DNA of 64,000 nucleotides from Mycoplasma zalophi (GTDB lineage Bacteria > Bacillota_I > Bacilli_A > Mycoplasmatales > Metamycoplasmataceae). Of the stretch, positions 1 through 12,200 are shown in pieces. The stretch is taken from contig NZ_JAHMHI010000001.1 of the NCBI RefSeq assembly GCF_018914005.1, forward strand, positions 620,001 through 684,000, given 5' to 3'. A program made the translations under genes and the position numbers. The notes below the pieces were generated by a model. It searched no databases. It saw nothing but the letters and a program-made list of their open reading frames with translations, and had not been told where the DNA came from. Every line of letters starts with the position of its first letter. The stretch's first letter is position 1.

Positions 1-3000
1 AAGAAGAACTTGATAAAAATAAAGCAGAGTATGAAGAATCAGTAAATGAATTTGAAAAAACACTTCAAGAAGCTGAAAATATTGGTGATAAAGACTTAAA
101 AAATGAAATAAAAACTTTATTAGAAAAAGCTAAAGAAGATGCAAATAATATTTTAAAAACTGAACCTCTTACTGCTGCTAAATATGCAGAAGCTAAAAAA
201 ATATTAGATGATGCAAACAAATTAGCAAAAACTAAAGAATTTGATAAATTAAAAGAAAAAGTTGAAGAATATATAAATTCAGATTTAAACAACGATAAAT
301 ACTCAGAAATAAAAACAAATTTAGAAAATACAAAAAACACACAAAATGGAATTGTTCACCCCGGAGATAGTCAAGGCAATCCAAACCCTGAAACAATTAA
401 AAAAGCAATTGAAGATCTTCAAGATGCATTTGATAAGGTTAAAAAACAAAAAGCACAAAAAGACTTTGACGATGAATATAACACTTTAAGAAATAAAGGT
501 GCTAATGAAGCTATTCAACAAGCCATTGAAAAAGCGGTTTCAGATCAAAAAGCTGTTAGAGATAATACAAATTCAACAACTGAAGAAATTAAAACAGCAA
601 CAAAAAATCTAAAAAACCAAGATATAGCCAATAAAATTACTCAAGCTAATGATTCTAAAACTGAATATGAAAAAGAAAATGATAAAGTTCTTTCAGGTGA
701 TAAACTAAATGAAAAATTTGGTGATAACGAAGAAGCTAAACAAAAATATTTAGATAAAGTATCAAAAATTAAAAAAGAATTAGCAAAAGCATTAAATTCT
801 GAAGATAAATCATTAGAATCTATTAAAACAGCATATGACAAAGCAAAATCAGCACTAGAAAATGCAAATTCTGATGCAAACATTCAGCAAGAAATAGCAT
901 CAGATAAATATAGAAAAGCTCTAAGAGCTGCAAATGATAAAAAAACTTCATTAAATGATTCAGAAGAAAGTAAAATCAAAAAAGATCTTGGCGATGTAAT
1001 AACTCCAAATACAATTGAAGAATCTGTAATTGATTCAACACCAACTAGTGACTTAGAAACAAAAACAAAAGCATTAAATGATGCAGTTACAAAAGCTAAT
1101 CAAGAACAAGAAAAAATAAGATTAGCAAAAGCAACATATGATACTAAAGTTAGTGAATTGGAATCAGCAAAAAATACATATCCAAGTTATTCAAATGAAT
1201 TACAAACTGCTATAAATAGTTCAAATTCTAGCTTGTCAGAAAAACAAAAAAATAAAACAATTGAATCTGGTGATTATGACACAGAAGTAACTAACTTACA
1301 ATCAACATTAGATAAAGTTAATGCTAAAGATAATTTTGATAAAGAATATAATAGCATTTTAAACGCAGTAACAAATGATGCTAAATATTCAGCAATAAAA
1401 TCTGCTGTAATAAGTAAATTAAAACCACAAAAAGATATAAAAGGTAATGCAAATTCTACAGTTGATCAAATTAACAAAGCTACAAGTGATTTACAAAAAA
1501 ATAATACTATTGCAACTATAAATTCAGTAAAATCAGCTTTAAATAATTTAATTTCAAAAGAAAATGAACTTAAAAATTCAAAAACAAATACTTATAATGG
1601 CGATGAAGAAATTAAAAAATATATTGATAGCATAATTAATAACAATAATAATTTACATACTTCAATCACTGGAAATGATTCACTTTCTGTTAACTCATAT
1701 ACAGACAAACAAACAATAATAGAAAAAGCAATCCAAGAAGCACAAAATATTAAAAATAATAAAAATACTTATTCTAGTTCTTTAAGTTCTTTAGAATCAG
1801 AAATAAATAAAATAACAGGATCTGGTAGTCAAAAATCAAAAGAATTATTAAATGCTGAAAAACAAAAAATTATTGATAAATTAAATTCAGACATAACAAG
1901 TGCAAATAATGATCCTAAAAAATTAAAAGATGCATATAGTAATGCAACTACAAGTTTAAATAACTTAAAAGACAGAATAGATTGATATAAAGCAATTGGA
2001 GAATATGAAAGAAAAAGAGAAGAAGTTGAAAACTATAAAAATAGTTTAACTGGACCTCAATATAATAAAGTTAAAAATGTTGATTTAACAAATGCTATTT
2101 CTAATGCTGATACAGAAGTAAATAGAAATAATAATTATAATGGTAGAGATGTCACTGTAATTAGAAGTAAAATTTCTTCATTACAATCTTCAAAAGAAGC
2201 AGTTGAAGCTGAAGTTGCAAGTATAAACACTAATAAACAAGCATATGATGCTACAGTTACAAAATATACTACATTTAAAAACGATACAAAATATGCTGAA
2301 TATAAATCAGATTTAGAAACATTTTTATCAAACAAACAAAATTCATTAACTGAAAAACAAAACAATAATACAATTCTTTCAACTGATTTTTCTTCAGCTA
2401 AATCAGAATTAGAGAAGAAAATGAGAGATGTGTCTGCATTAAGATATCAAAAATTAAGTAAGACTGTAGAAAGTTATGTAAATAATGATTTAAGCAACAA
2501 TTATTACAAAGATTTAAAAGAAGAACTTGCAAGAACAAAAAATACAGAAGATAGTATTTCTCTTATTCCTGCACATAATCCAACACAGGAACAATCTGAA
2601 GGATCATATTCAAGATTAGATACTAAATTTAATAATATAAAAACAAAAAAACAATCTCGCGATAATGCTATAAATCAAATGAATGCTTCTAGAAATAATT
2701 TCCAAACAAAAAAATCTTTAATATCTGCTCACTATAATAAGAATATTAATATAGATAGTTGAATACAACAAAAAATTCAGAGCATAGAAAATTCAGTTAC
2801 AAGCGCAGTTAATAATGGTACATTAAGCGATCAAACATTTACTAGTGCTAAACAAGCATATGATAATTTAGAAAAAGAAGCATATCAAGAAATAGCAAAA
2901 CAATTAAATACAAAAATTGAAGAAGTTCTTTCAGATCTTGAAAATGATAGAATAGTTGAAAGTCAATCAAACTATTCAAAATTATCAGAATTAAAAAATT

Positions 3001-4547
3001 CACTTTCTCAAGTAGATTACAATAGTTCAAATTATGCAGACACTATAAAAAATATTTATGATGAAGCAATACAAAATATTAAAAAAATTAACGATAATAA
3101 AAAAGAATATGAAAAAGAACATAAATTAGCAGTTGAAAATCTTAATAAACAAAAAGAATACAAAGATTTATTAAAATCAGCAGAAACTAACCTTAAACCC
3201 GTTGATTCTTCTTGAGGAAAAAGTTTTAATCCAATCCCTCCTAGAAATGATCATTCAAATTATTTAGTTCCAACAGATATAAATTATTCAATTAGAAAAG
3301 ATAAGCAAGAAGTTGCAAAAATGTCTAGTAAAATGACTAAAGAATATAATGATTTAGAAAATGATGTTAATAGTAAATCAATAGCAAGAAATAAAAATTC
3401 AAAATCTGTAGATATATTAAATAATTTAAATCTTAAATTTATGACTGATAATTTAGATATTTTTGTTGATGATACAAATAAATTTATAAATGTTACACAA
3501 TTAGATAGCAACGGTTTTAATGGACGTCAAAGTGACAAAACAAATATAGAAGGTTTTTCACGACTTGAATCAACTAGAAATTTAAGTGGAAATTTAGATA
3601 AATTTAAAAATGACTATAATGCAAACAAAGGTGTATACTTGCGCGATAAAAAGAAATTAATTAGTGATTATGTAAATTATAGAAATACTTTCTATAACTC
3701 TGTTAATTTTTATGAACAAGAAATGTATGGATTAAAAGAAGTTCTAAAAAAATATATTGATTATAATGAAGATGGAACTCCAGGAATTTTTGTTAAAAAA
3801 TTCAGAGAATTATATGGTTATTTACCGTTTATAGCGGGTTATGAATCATGACAAAATAAACTTAAGGATATGCACAAAATATTATTTACATCAACTAATA
3901 TGTATTATCAATTTGATTATTTCCAATATAATAATGGAGCACAAACTTTAAATTTAACATACAATACATTAGCTGATTATTTAACTAAAGTTCAACCTAA
4001 ACCAGCTGATAACGGTTGAGATTATAATATTAATAATGTTTTATATCAAGTAACTACAGAGTGGCATAAATTACACGCAAGGTATAAAAACCAAAAAACT
4101 ACTGTAGGTGAAAATGTGGGGTATTTTATAAGTGATTATCAAAATGCATATATGAAATTAAAAGGTGATAATACCTGATATGCGATAAATGAATATGTGA
4201 GAAAAATGTTGTGAGCTGTCTTTCAAAAATTTAATCCAAGCAGTGGACAAGTCTCACAAAGTATAGAATACAAAAGATTAAAACAAGATTATGAAGATTT
4301 AAATAGAGTATCTTCGTTTAGCAGAAGTAAAAATCCAAACCAATTACAATACAAAATTGCTCAAACTATAGAAAATTATTTTTCATTCATTGATAAGCAT
4401 TTTGATGCTTTAAATCACAAACCAAATGACTATAAACAGTTAGTATTTTGAGATGCAAAGAGTTCTGATGCAAAGAGTATTGTATTAAATATTCCTACTT
4501 TAGATTACTACGAAGGTAGTGGAGATGCAGGTTTTAGAATTCATTAA
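1..4547 (+). CDS. Giant coiled-coil surface protein, 5' part outside window
   Basis: An open frame runs from base 3 to the TAA at 4545-4547, about 1,515 residues, with several in-frame TGA (Trp) codons. Its start lies outside the window. The sequence is rich in Lys, Glu, Asn, Asp, Ser and Ala, with almost no Cys, and is dominated by helical heptad-like stretches. Up to about base 3300 it repeats loosely related units of 70-90 residues of the form 'DFDDEYNTL...AI..A...K', which resemble FIVAR/GA-type three-helix modules. The last 250 residues are different: richer in aromatic residues and more globular, ending in DYYEGSGDAGFRIH, with no C-terminal membrane segment. By analogy with other mycoplasmas this is probably an exported surface or adhesin-like protein, anchored through the unseen N-terminus. 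I do not recognise a specific family, and the function is unknown. Confidence 0.85.
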
Positions 4548-4628
4548 AAATAAATAATTAATTTTAATATAAGTTAAATTGAGAAAAAACAAAAATATTT
4601 TATTTTCGCACTGTGTTAAATCTTAATA

Positions 4629-4662
4629 AAAAACCAAGAACATATTTTGTCTTGGTTTTTTC
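4629..4662. terminator. Intrinsic terminator, probably bidirectional
   Basis: AAAACCAAG pairs with CTTGGTTTT across a 12-nt loop, with T-rich sequence on both strands. It sits between the convergent ends of the giant surface-protein gene and the minus-strand lipoprotein gene, and probably serves both. Confidence 0.8.
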
Positions 4663-4673
4663 TATATTAAAAT

Positions 4674-5717
4674 CTAATCTTCAAATTCAACACTGTTTTT
4701 AGATAATCCTAATTCATTAACAAGTGCTTCTAAGTTTGTTTTTATTTGCCCTAAAATAGCGGTCGAATCTTTTTGTAATTTAAAGTCAAGCGATGAAGAA
4801 ATAGATTCAGAATTTTGAGAAATTAATGTTTCTAAATTATTTTTTAATAATGTAAATTTTGTATTTATTTCTTCTGATTTTTCATTATTTGCTTTTATAA
4901 TAAGTGGTTTAACTGTGTTATTAAATGTATTGATTATAATATCTTTATTTGTTATGTTGTTATTTTGTTTATTTATAACATTAATAAAATCATCTACTCA
5001 TTCAAGACTTTCATAGTATAAATTAGCAGCAGCATGTGAATGATTATGTTGATTTGAATTTTGTGGATTAACATCTTGTTCATGTAAATGTTCTTCTTCT
5101 GTAAAGTGATCCGGATCTACTAATGTGTGAGTAAAGAAAATTCAAATATTTCTTAAACTACTTTGTAATGTATCATTTTTTATATTTTTTTCCTCTAGTT
5201 TATCTTGTATATTTTTTAAATTTTCAAAAAAATCATTATTTTTGTTATTTAAAGCACTTATATGTGTTCCCATAACTAACTCTAAATCTTCAGATATATC
5301 TGCTAATTTATTTAATGAAGTTGCATATTCTGATGTTTGGTCTTTTTTAACTTTTTCTGGAATAGTTAATCATGTATTTACATAATTTGTAATTGTTTGT
5401 TTTTCTTCTTCATTTAAATTATTACTTTTTGCTATTTCTGTTAAACTATTATTTAAATCTTTTAATGAGTTTGTAAAAGCTTGCGCTTTAACAATAAATT
5501 TATCTGCATTAACTTTAATTTTATTAATAACAAAATTTTTTGCTACATTGTAATTTTCTTTTAAATTTTCATAATTTTTAAATTCACTTGTTGTTTGTTT
5601 CTTATTTTCAGTATTTTCTTGTGCACAAGAAGCAGCAATTGCAGGAACTGAAATAGCTGCAATTGTACTTATTGTTAGTAAACTAAAAGCAAAAAGTTTC
5701 TTGTTTGTTTTTTTCAT
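4674..5717 (-). CDS. Lipoprotein with histidine cluster
   Basis: 347 residues. The N-terminus is a lipoprotein signal peptide: a Lys-rich start, a hydrophobic core at residues 8-29 and lipobox AASC with the lipidated Cys at 31. The rest is predicted helical and acidic/Asn-rich. Residues 197-228 hold seven histidines (DPDH, EEEHLHEQ, HNHSH), a composition typical of metal-binding loops and unlike its neighbours. In-frame TGA codons encode Trp. It starts 9 nt after the stop of the preceding lipoprotein gene, so the two form an operon. That operon is divergent from a ZIP-type transporter gene whose own cytosolic loop is His-rich. I infer a role in extracellular zinc or manganese capture. Fold and family are not recognised. 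Confidence 0.85.
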
Positions 5718-5726
5718 TTTTTCTCC

Positions 5727-7520
5727 TTAAAATGTAAATGGTTCTTTCTTTGTTTGATCATAACCCTTAAAACCATTTCATAAAATTATTTTATTTTGAT
5801 TTTTTTCATTGAGTAATTCTATTTCTTTTGAATTTTCATAAGCAATAAAGTGAAATTTTAAAGCAACTTGACCCGCTGAATATGGTGTATCAGCAATTTC
5901 CACTCTTATATGATTTAACATTGTGTTAATGTCATCTTTCTTTGTATTTATTGCATACTGTAAAACAAATAAATTTAATCATGTTTGAAAGTATTTAAAT
6001 GCTTCTGAATCATATGTTAATCATCCTGCTTCAAAATTACTTTTAATATTATTATTTCATAAACTCAAATTGTAAGGCATTTTAATGTGTTTAATTGCTG
6101 ATTGATCAATTGATTTTAAAATACTTTTAAATAAGTCTGATTCAAAAAATTCATTTGCATTTATACCTGTAAAATCTCTTTTATCTTGATTGTTTACTTT
6201 TAATTGAAATGTATCATTTTGTAAATTAAATTTTTCTAGTTCGGGATTGAAACTTTCAAATATTAATTGGTTTTTTATTTTATTAATTAGTGGTTTCATT
6301 TTGTGACCATGATCATCAAAATCACTACTTATTCATCAGAAATATTCTTTTGAATTATCTTGATGAATAACTTCGATTTTAATTTTTAACAATTGCCGTG
6401 TTCCAAAAAATTCAGCAATTTCACTTGAAACAAATCGATATGCTTTGTCAGTGGTCTTTTTGTATTCTGGAACCTCTAATTCAATTAAATCACTATGTGT
6501 GTTTAAAAAATAATTTAAACCGTCAGCACTTACAAACTCTGGGCTATATAAATCACTTACAAAACTATTTATATCACTAACTGAATAAATGTTATTAAGC
6601 TTAAATTTTAAAATTGGACTAACTAAATATTCATTAAAGAGTTTTAGATCATCAATATTTTCAAATACTCCAAACTTAGGATCATTTAAATAATTTTTAA
6701 AGCCAAATAAATAAAATTTTTTATTTTTGTTTTCTTCTGATAATAAATTATTGTTATCTTTATCAAAACATTCTAAAGAAAAACTAATCATATTATCATT
6801 TTTATCTTCTAAAAAATCATCTTGATTAATTTTAATATTTACTCTATAAACGTCAGTATTAAAATAATTTATATATGTTAGTAAAAGGGTTTCTAAAATT
6901 TTTTTTTGCAAGGGATTATTTAATCATGATTGTAATCTAATTGTATTTAGGTTATAAAAATAACCGTCAAAAAATTTTAAATTAGTTACACTTGCTCATG
7001 TTCCATTTTCCATGTCATCTATTATTTTATAAATTAATGTTTGAATATCTGGAAATGGTTTTAAACCTATTTCAGAGTATTTTATATTATAAACAGTTGG
7101 CAAAGTATTTGTGATTCATGGTAAGTAGTTTTTTGTGGTTTTAACTATATTTTTATCAAATTGTATAAAAAAATCATTTATGTCTATTTTTTGTGCATCT
7201 TGAGTTTTTATCGCATCAATAATTTTTTCTTGTCCTATTTCAATTCCTAAATCATTTGTTTTAGGTTTTGTTTGTTCAATAATATTGTAAAAAGTATTAT
7301 CATTATTTAAATTTTTTATTTCTTTATTTAAAAAAGGATAAAAATCATTTAAAATATTGATTTGTTTGTTATTAAATGACATTAATAAATTTTTATCTAT
7401 TATTGACTCATCTATATCTTTAGCATCTTTATTTACTGGATTACATGACATACAAGCAAAGACACCGATGCTAGATAATGGTAAAATATAACCTAAAAAT
7501 AACTTATTTTTTTTCCACAT
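5727..7520 (-). CDS. Large lipoprotein, family not recognised
   Basis: 597 residues with TGA read as Trp at several sites. The signal peptide starts MWKKNKLFLGY and ends in lipobox ACMSC, so the protein is expected on the outer face of the membrane. The body is Asn/Lys/Phe-rich with no repeats, no further membrane segment and no recognised catalytic motif. A short 'DDHGHK' patch lies near residue 402. It is the first gene of a two-gene operon with the His-cluster lipoprotein, and diverges from the ZIP transporter gene across 118 bp. Its size and composition resemble the mycoplasma lipoproteins that accompany transporters, so a substrate-capture role is possible but unproven. Confidence 0.85.
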
Positions 7521-7541
7521 GATATTTCCTTGCTATAATTT

Positions 7542-7562
7542 TTGCAACTATTAATTTTGCAA
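7542..7562. promoter_or_regulatory. Paired TTGCAA sites between the divergent lipoprotein and ZIP operons
   Basis: The 118-bp divergent gap contains two copies of the palindrome TTGCAA (7542-7547 and 7557-7562), each preceded by AATTTT and separated by 9 bp. The distal copy can act as a -35 for the minus operon. The spacing puts both copies on nearly the same helix face, which would suit an operator. I could not identify a convincing -10 for the ZIP operon, which has a clear ribosome binding site (AAGGAGAG). Confidence 0.3.
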
Positions 7563-7638
7563 TTATTATTATAATATAATTAAAAAAAATTTGGTAAAAT
7601 ATTGTAAGTTATTGTCAAAAATTATATAAAGGAGAGTT

Positions 7639-8643
7639 ATGTTTTTTAAGGAAATTGATTTTAATAATAATCTTGAATTAACGATTTTAATAAACTTATT
7701 AATTTATTCATTTATATTACTTGCGGCTCCTGTTGTTGTGTCACTAGTACTAAGTGCAATTAAACCAAAATTTTCTAAACACAAAATGATTTATCTTTAT
7801 GCATTTAGCACTGGAATGTTTTTAATAATTGGTTCAGCAGGTTTTATTAAAGAAGCTGTTTTAAGTCTGGAAACCTGACTTCATACAAGTGGTGAAAATG
7901 GTGGATTAATATTAACGAATGGTGATGTTACTAAAGAACAATTATATATGGCGGTTATTGTTGGGATAAGCGCTTTAATTGGTTTAACTTTAGTTATTCT
8001 TTGAAGATACATTTCTATTAAAAAACATAAAGGACATATTCATGAATCTCATGAAGAACACGGACATTCAGATCATATTATTTCTTTTACAGATATAGAT
8101 AATCCTAAAGCTGCTTGAATAGCTATTTTAATGCTATTAATTCATAGAATAATAGATGGACTTGTTTTAGGTTTAAGCGTTTATCAAATGACGAGTATAA
8201 ATTATACAAACCCTAATATCGGTTTAATAGTTACATTTAACATCCATATTTTAGTTGAAAATATTATTATTTATTATCGCCAAACTCAGTACGGTCAAAC
8301 TAAATGAAAAGCAATAAGATATAATTTATATACAATGTTATTAATAATTCCAATTTTGTTTTTTGGAGCATTTTTAGGTAAGTATTTAGATTATCAAAAA
8401 TGAGTTATACCATCACTTCAAATTATCGGTGGAGTAATTATAGTTTTTACTGCTATTTTTGAATTAGTGCCTGAATTTATTCACAATAGAAACTCTTCTG
8501 TCAAAGTCCTTTATACTACCTTTGCTTATTTTGCGACAAGTGTTATCTTAACACTTGTAATGCTTTCATTCCATACACATTTACAACCACCAACAATTTC
8601 AGGTGAGTCTATAGAAATTCAAGGGATATTACCATGAAGTTAA
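7639..8643 (+). CDS. ZIP family divalent metal ion transporter
   Basis: 334 residues, eight predicted membrane segments. A His-rich cytosolic loop at residues 130-146 (HKGHIHESHEEHGHSDH) lies between the third and fourth segments, as in ZIP transporters. Segment 4 carries LLIHRIIDG (167-174), matching the ZIP 'H..xEG/DG' metal-site motif, and segment 5 carries NIHILVEN (201-208). These supply the His and acidic residues of the binuclear metal site. Known members move Zn, Fe or Mn into the cytoplasm; the substrate here is undetermined. It has a good ribosome binding site (AAGGAGAG). Its 3' end overlaps the next lipoprotein gene by 10 nt, so it heads a three-gene operon. TGA codons encode Trp. 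Confidence 0.85.
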
Positions 8644-11204
8644 AAAAAATATTTTTAAGTAGCATATTATTATCAGCTCCTATTGTGGGGCTTTTTGCAG
8701 TTAGTTGTAAAATTAATAATTTTTTAGAAACTAATGATCAATATATTGAAACATATAATTTTCCTAATGACAGCAGCAATTTTTCAATTTATAACAAAAA
8801 TAATATTTCTAAAAAAATTAATAATTTAATTTCTACTAAACTATTTAGAATAGTATCACAAGACAAACCTGTAATTGATTTTGTAAATAACAAAATTTTA
8901 AAGCCTTCAAAAATGTTTTTAAAATTTGAGCAAGCTTCAAGAATACAAATAACTTGAAATAGTGATGAAAATGATGCTATGCAAGAAGAAATTTCAGTTT
9001 TTGATAAAGATACAATTAAAGACGTATCGTTTGATAAATTACCAAGCGGAGATCCTGTTAACCCTGATACTTTTATTGAAGAAGATAATCCAACTACTGG
9101 ATATGATAATTTATATAAATTTATTGAAAGTGATGACCCTCGTTCAATTAATAGTAAAACATTTAAAAAAGCTTTAAAAAATGCAAAAAAAATTGAAATA
9201 TTTGTTTTAGATAATAAAAATCCTTGATTAGATTCACAAGGTAATAAAACAAATGAAAATGTTAAAATTCAGGATTTTAAACTAGGATTTTTAAGATCAA
9301 TTATGTTATCTAAAACAAGTAGGCAAAAAATATTAAAAAATCCTAGTTTAATTTCACAAGATATACAAGTTACCCAAAATCTAAATCATTTCAATCAAGA
9401 TGATATTTTAGAATACTTAAAATCTAATAATATTAATATAAATTCATTTTTAGATCCAAAATTTGTAAAAAGTGACACACCACTTACTTTTGAATTAGAA
9501 ACAGATGGAAGCTTTTTAACTTCAGATTGGTCAGATGTTTTTAGAAATTTATTTTTATTAGATAATGTAACGGATGCTATTCCAAGTTTTAAATTTAGCT
9601 TAGATTTTTATTCAAGTGATTTAAAAAACTATGATTTTTTATATGAATATGGCAAGACATATCAAGATTTATTTTATTCTAGTTATTATTTTGTAACAAA
9701 TAATACATTAGATAATATAAAACTATATAAAAATAAACATTATATTAATAATACAAACTGACAAAATCAATACCGGTTAAATGAAATTAATTTCAAATTT
9801 AATGTTTTACCAATTAATTCACAAACTTTTAATATTCAGGCATTTAACGCTTTTAATCAAAATTTAAATAGTAGTCTTAATTTTAATAATTTAGATGAGT
9901 TACAAAAACAAGATATTATGAATAATTTTGAAAATTACAATCTTAATTATTTTAAAAACTATGAAATGTATAATAATCAAATTCCTTTAATTATCAATTT
10001 ATTTCCTCATTCTGATACATTGTTTTTTAATAATGCATTTAGTGAGTTATATTTCGGATTAAATAAAAATGAATTAAAAAATGATTATCTGATTAAACAA
10101 ACAGTTACAAAAGACACTGTTGTTTTTAGAAGTTTAATTAATAATGTAATAAATCCTTATGTTTTAAGCAGTTTAAAAAATGCCGATGTTTATCTTTCAC
10201 AAGCACCAAGTGGAATTTTTATATCTGCTAATGATAATGAAAATACTAATTATAAAAATTTAATTGATGCAGCGCAACAATTATCAAAACAAATAATTTT
10301 TAATAACAATTTACAAAAAATCAATAAAACAACAAGTTTTGAAAATAAACAAAAAGCTAAACAATTAGATAACATAACAAATTACAATAAAGCTTTAGAA
10401 TCTGTTGATTTTTACCAAATTAAACAAATTTTAAAACCAATTTTAGATAATTATTTTAATCTTAATAAAGACCAAGATAATGTAAATTGAACAATTCCAT
10501 TGGATAACAGACAAGGTCTTTATTCAGTTTCAAAGCTAACCAATTTTATTAAAAATACCTTTAAAAATTTAGACACAAGGCTTGAAGTAGAAATAAAATT
10601 AATTGAAAATGATGATCAATATAATTTATATTTTAAAAATCAAAATAGTATTTATAATGAAAATAATTTCCAAATTTCTACAACAGATACAAACGGTTTT
10701 TTATATAAATATTTAACTCAAAACAATTACAAAAATTTATTGCAATTAATATATATTTGAGATGTTGTAAAAAATACAAAAGCATATCCAGAAATTAATC
10801 AATTCATAAGAAACTTACAAACAGAATTTGGATTTAGCAATTATTCTTATACAAATAAAATGTTTGATGAATTTAAGTATTCAGATTTTGAAAATTTTGA
10901 ACAATTTATTCAAAAATTTAACACAAATAGTTTTAGTTGAAATATAGAAAAATTTAATAGTATGTTATTATCATTTATTACAAATTATTCAAAAAGAAAC
11001 ATAACTTTTACTATTGTTAATTTAATAAATGAGATAGCAAATGCGCTTAGCTACACAATAGGAGTCGGTAATTATGTTTCACTTAATAATTATTCAAAAA
11101 ATTTACTACAAAAATACATAATTAAGCCAGCTTCATATTACAATTTAGAATATTTACAAGATATATTGATTTTAATTGAAAGGACAGAGAGTGACAAAAA
11201 ATAA
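8634..11204 (+). CDS. Large lipoprotein, possibly OppA-like substrate-binding protein
   Basis: 856 residues once the TGA codons are read as Trp. The signal peptide ends in lipobox FAVSC (Cys about 24). The start overlaps the ZIP gene by 10 nt, and the end overlaps the next lipoprotein gene by 14 nt. Length and composition match the long OppA-type solute-binding lipoproteins of mycoplasmas. A stretch near residue 360 (Tyr/Phe-rich, then 'NNTLDNIKLYKNKHY') resembles the 'NP.Y' region of family 5 binding proteins, but this is weak. No permease or ATPase of an Opp system lies nearby, so the protein may instead serve the ZIP transporter or act alone. Confidence 0.75.
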
Positions 11205-11985
11205 AAAAAAGTGAATTTTATTAACCTCAATTTCAGCGGTTTCTTTGGTTGTAATACCTTCTGTATCTTGTGCTAAAGACACATCAAATCAAGAAACTAA
11301 TGTAAGTGATTTGCCTTTAAGTCAAATTCAACAAATTTATGATTCATTTGAATTAAATATAAAAAACGATACACAAACTTCATATGAAGAATTTTTAAAA
11401 TTATTTCAACAAAAATATAAAGAAAATAATAATGATATTTATAAAACCCTAAAAGATTCTGAAATATCAAATATCGTTTCTTCGAAATTAATGGATATAA
11501 ACAAAATGCAACCCGGGCATAAATTAATTATTAAACCTGTTTTTAATTCAAAAACTAAACAGTTTGCATTAAATATAAAAGTTATGCATATTCAAGGTGG
11601 ATACATTGAAGGAAAAGAAGAAGGCAATAATACAATAGCAAAAGGTGAGTTTAGATTATTTTCAGAAAATGACAAAAGATTACAAAAAGAGTTTCTTGAT
11701 AATTACGTAAATAATTTAATTTTTAAATTAAAAGAAAATATATCTATATCAGAAGTATTACAACAAATTGATGACACAAAATTAGATGATTCTTCTTATA
11801 TTTATAACTTATTTTCACAAGAATTAGGCGATAGAGTAACTTTTAGTTTACCATCATTAGAACGCCCTCATGATACTATTTTAGCATTTAATGTTGAAAA
11901 AACAGATCAAGTAAAGTTAGTTATTTTATTAAAAAATCAATTTAACTCTAATGTACTTTTTAAACAATTTAAGATTTTAAGTTAA
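11191..11985 (+). CDS. Small lipoprotein with GTG start
   Basis: 264 residues. I choose the GTG at 11191 rather than a later ATG. It is preceded by AGGACAG, and it gives a complete signal peptide (TKNKKKW, then a hydrophobic core) ending in lipobox SVSC followed by AKD. A TGA Trp codon lies within the signal peptide. The mature part is acidic and lysine-rich, with no recognised motif. It is the last gene of the ZIP operon, overlapping the upstream lipoprotein gene by 14 nt, and a terminator follows within 10 nt. It may work with the other lipoproteins of this locus; function unknown. Confidence 0.8.
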
Positions 11986-11990
11986 GTTTA

Positions 11991-12018
11991 AAAAAAGCCA
12001 TAACAATGGCTTTTTTTA
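11991..12018 (+). terminator. Terminator of the ZIP-lipoprotein operon
   Basis: AAAAGCCAT pairs with ATGGCTTTT across a short AACA loop and is followed by a run of T. It lies just after the stop codon at 11985. Confidence 0.85.
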
Positions 12019-12032
12019 TTACTTTTTTAAAT

Positions 12033-12070
12033 AAAAAAACTCTCTTTTTCTTATTAAACGAAAAAGAGAG
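12033..12070 (-). terminator. Terminator of the small RNA
   Basis: An 11-bp stem, CTCTCTTTTTC with GAAAAAGAGAG, around a 9-nt loop, followed on the minus strand by seven T. Only the minus strand has the T-run, which fixes the direction of the RNA. Confidence 0.85.
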
Positions 12071-12194
12071 GTACATTACATATTTAGATTTGTAATACAT
12101 GTTGAATCAAAATTTTGATCCCTTGCTATCCACCTTGAATTAACAGGTTGGCATGCGTCATCGCTGCTAAGCTACGCAACTCTGAATGTTTTGC
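12034..12194 (-). ncRNA. Structured small RNA, MCS4/U6-like candidate
   Basis: About 160 nt between a near-consensus promoter (12201-12229) and a strong terminator (12033-12070), with no convincing reading frame. Read 5' to 3' on the minus strand it forms TGCGT/ACGCA (15-nt loop), CC-ACCT/AGGTGG, the self-complementary ATCAAAATTTTGAT, and ATTACA/TGTAAT, then the terminator. The 5' part has CAGAG, then TTAGCA, then GATGAC-GCA in that order. The same order occurs in the ACAGAGA, UUAGCA and GAUGACACGCA blocks of eukaryotic U6 snRNA. MCS4, an abundant small RNA first described in Mycoplasma capricolum, is known for U6-like sequence, so this may be its homologue. The comparison is from memory. SRP RNA, RNase P and tmRNA signatures are absent. 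Confidence 0.7.
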
Positions 12195-12200
12195 TAGATT

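Noticed and set aside
641-883. Reverse-strand open frames inside the giant surface-protein gene
   Set aside because: They are mirror images of Asp/Glu/Lys-rich codons, with Phe/Ser/Leu-rich products, no ribosome binding site and no known pattern.
4450-4475. Short direct repeat GATGCAAAGAGT near the end of the giant gene
   Set aside because: Only two 12-bp copies, inside coding sequence and in frame; no sign of wider expansion.
12034-12194. Small RNA as SRP RNA, RNase P RNA, tmRNA or T-box leader
   Set aside because: It lacks the GGAA-type tetraloop and AGCAG loop of SRP RNA, the RNase P P4 core, a tRNA-like end and tag frame, and the T-box AGGGTGGNACCGCG element. Its terminator faces away from any gene it could control in cis.
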